64,000 nucleotides of DNA from Albula goreensis (lineage: Eukaryota; Chordata; Actinopteri; Albuliformes; Albulidae). How positions within the stretch are numbered: position 1 is the stretch's first letter; each line of letters begins with the position of its first letter. A program made the translations under genes and the position numbers. The notes under the pieces were generated by a model. It was given only the letters and a program-made list of their open reading frames with translations. It did no database searches and was not told where the DNA came from. Positions 63,523 through 64,000 of this stretch are shown here, piece after piece. Where the stretch lies: contig CM040746.1 in NCBI GenBank assembly GCA_022829145.1, positions 27,278,832-27,342,831 of the forward strand, written 5' to 3'.

Positions 63523-64000
63523 GGGCCTCATTCACCAACTATTCTTAAGAAGATTTTTCTTCTTAACTGGCCACACAATACATAAAATTCCCCTATACAG
63601 CAGAAGAACAGGTCCCAGTCAAGAAAGCATTCCATTTTATTGCTGGTCTACCCAGCACCATTGGCACAATAGACTGCACACACGTACGCATTAAGTCACC
63701 CTCTCCTGATCCGTTCCCATATCTCAACCGCAAGCAATAATACTGCATAAATGTACAACTCATCTGCGACTCTCAGAACCACCTTCTGAAAATGGTCTCC
63801 CGCTTCCCAGGAGGTGCACACGACTCCTACATTTTACAAAACAGTTCTGTGGGAATACTCCTTGAACAAGGAGCTGCTGGAGATGCATGGTTCATTGGTA
63901 CACATTTTTGAGTAATTATAAATCCTAACAACAGTGGGCTTCTGTTCCTATAATGACTTGTTATATTAGGAGATTTGCGATATGCCCTGACCCCTGGTTA
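63523..64000 (+). mobile_element. PIF/Harbinger DNA transposon, HARBI1-like transposase fragment, cut by window end
   Basis: From 63621 the frame reads AFHFIAGLPSTIGTIDCTHV, then PFPYLNRKQ, a stop codon (TAA at 63738-63740), then INVQLICDSQNHLL, FPGGAHDSYILQNSS and GDAWFIG. These are the central blocks of Harbinger transposases, including the first catalytic Asp (IDCTHV) and the second (GGAHDS). GDLRYALTP continues at about 63969 after a gap that looks like the family's intron (ATTG|gtacac to ttag|GAGAT). A final one-base shift breaks the expected PWL motif, so the copy is dead. 'gggcctcattcaccaac' at about 63523 may belong to the element. Confidence 0.85.

Overview
The window looks like genomic DNA of a ray-finned fish. 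The genes have many small GT-AG exons, the introns carry long CA/TG microsatellites, the SINE and LINE ends are of fish type (tails like 'aagtcgctctggataagagcgtct'), and the protein-coding order resembles the human 11q13 block (PPP2R5B, GPHA2, MAJIN, BAD). The exact species cannot be told from the sequence.

Layout. (1) 1-17332, plus strand: twelve exons covering all but the N-terminus of a B56 regulatory subunit of protein phosphatase 2A, most likely ppp2r5b; its 5' exons lie before the window. (2) 17099-19769: the last exon and the 3'UTR of that gene are present twice in tandem, almost identical, with the breakpoints in TG microsatellites. (3) 22690-27395: the two subunit genes of thyrostimulin, gphb5 (plus) and gpha2 (minus), lie tail to tail with stop codons only 1.2 kb apart. 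(4) 27.6-35.9 kb: a gene-poor stretch with repeat remnants. (5) 35941-41778, minus strand: a ten-coding-exon gene for the meiotic telomere anchor MAJIN, pieced together here from splice sites, phase and similarity; two of its introns appear to use GC donors. (6) 43397-44263, plus strand: an intronless aldo-keto reductase reading frame. (7) 46545-49772, minus strand: bad, a BH3-only apoptosis gene with three coding exons and a 5' noncoding exon. (8) 50-56.9 kb: no gene seen. (9) 56.9-58.9 kb: GC-richer DNA with well-formed splice donors and an apparent noncoding exon, read as the 5' end of an unidentified plus-strand gene that continues past the window. (10) 59.9-64 kb: repeats, ending in a decayed Harbinger (HARBI1-like) DNA transposon cut by the window edge.

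The genes do not form an operon. The one functional pair is gphb5/gpha2, whose products form the heterodimeric hormone thyrostimulin. To my knowledge human GPHA2 and GPHB5 are on different chromosomes (11q13 beside PPP2R5B, 14q23 beside PPP2R5E), so finding both beside a single PPP2R5 gene suggests that the ancestral order PPP2R5-GPHB5-GPHA2 is still intact here. This, the terminal-exon duplication, and the GC-donor introns in majin and ppp2r5b are the observations most worth following up.
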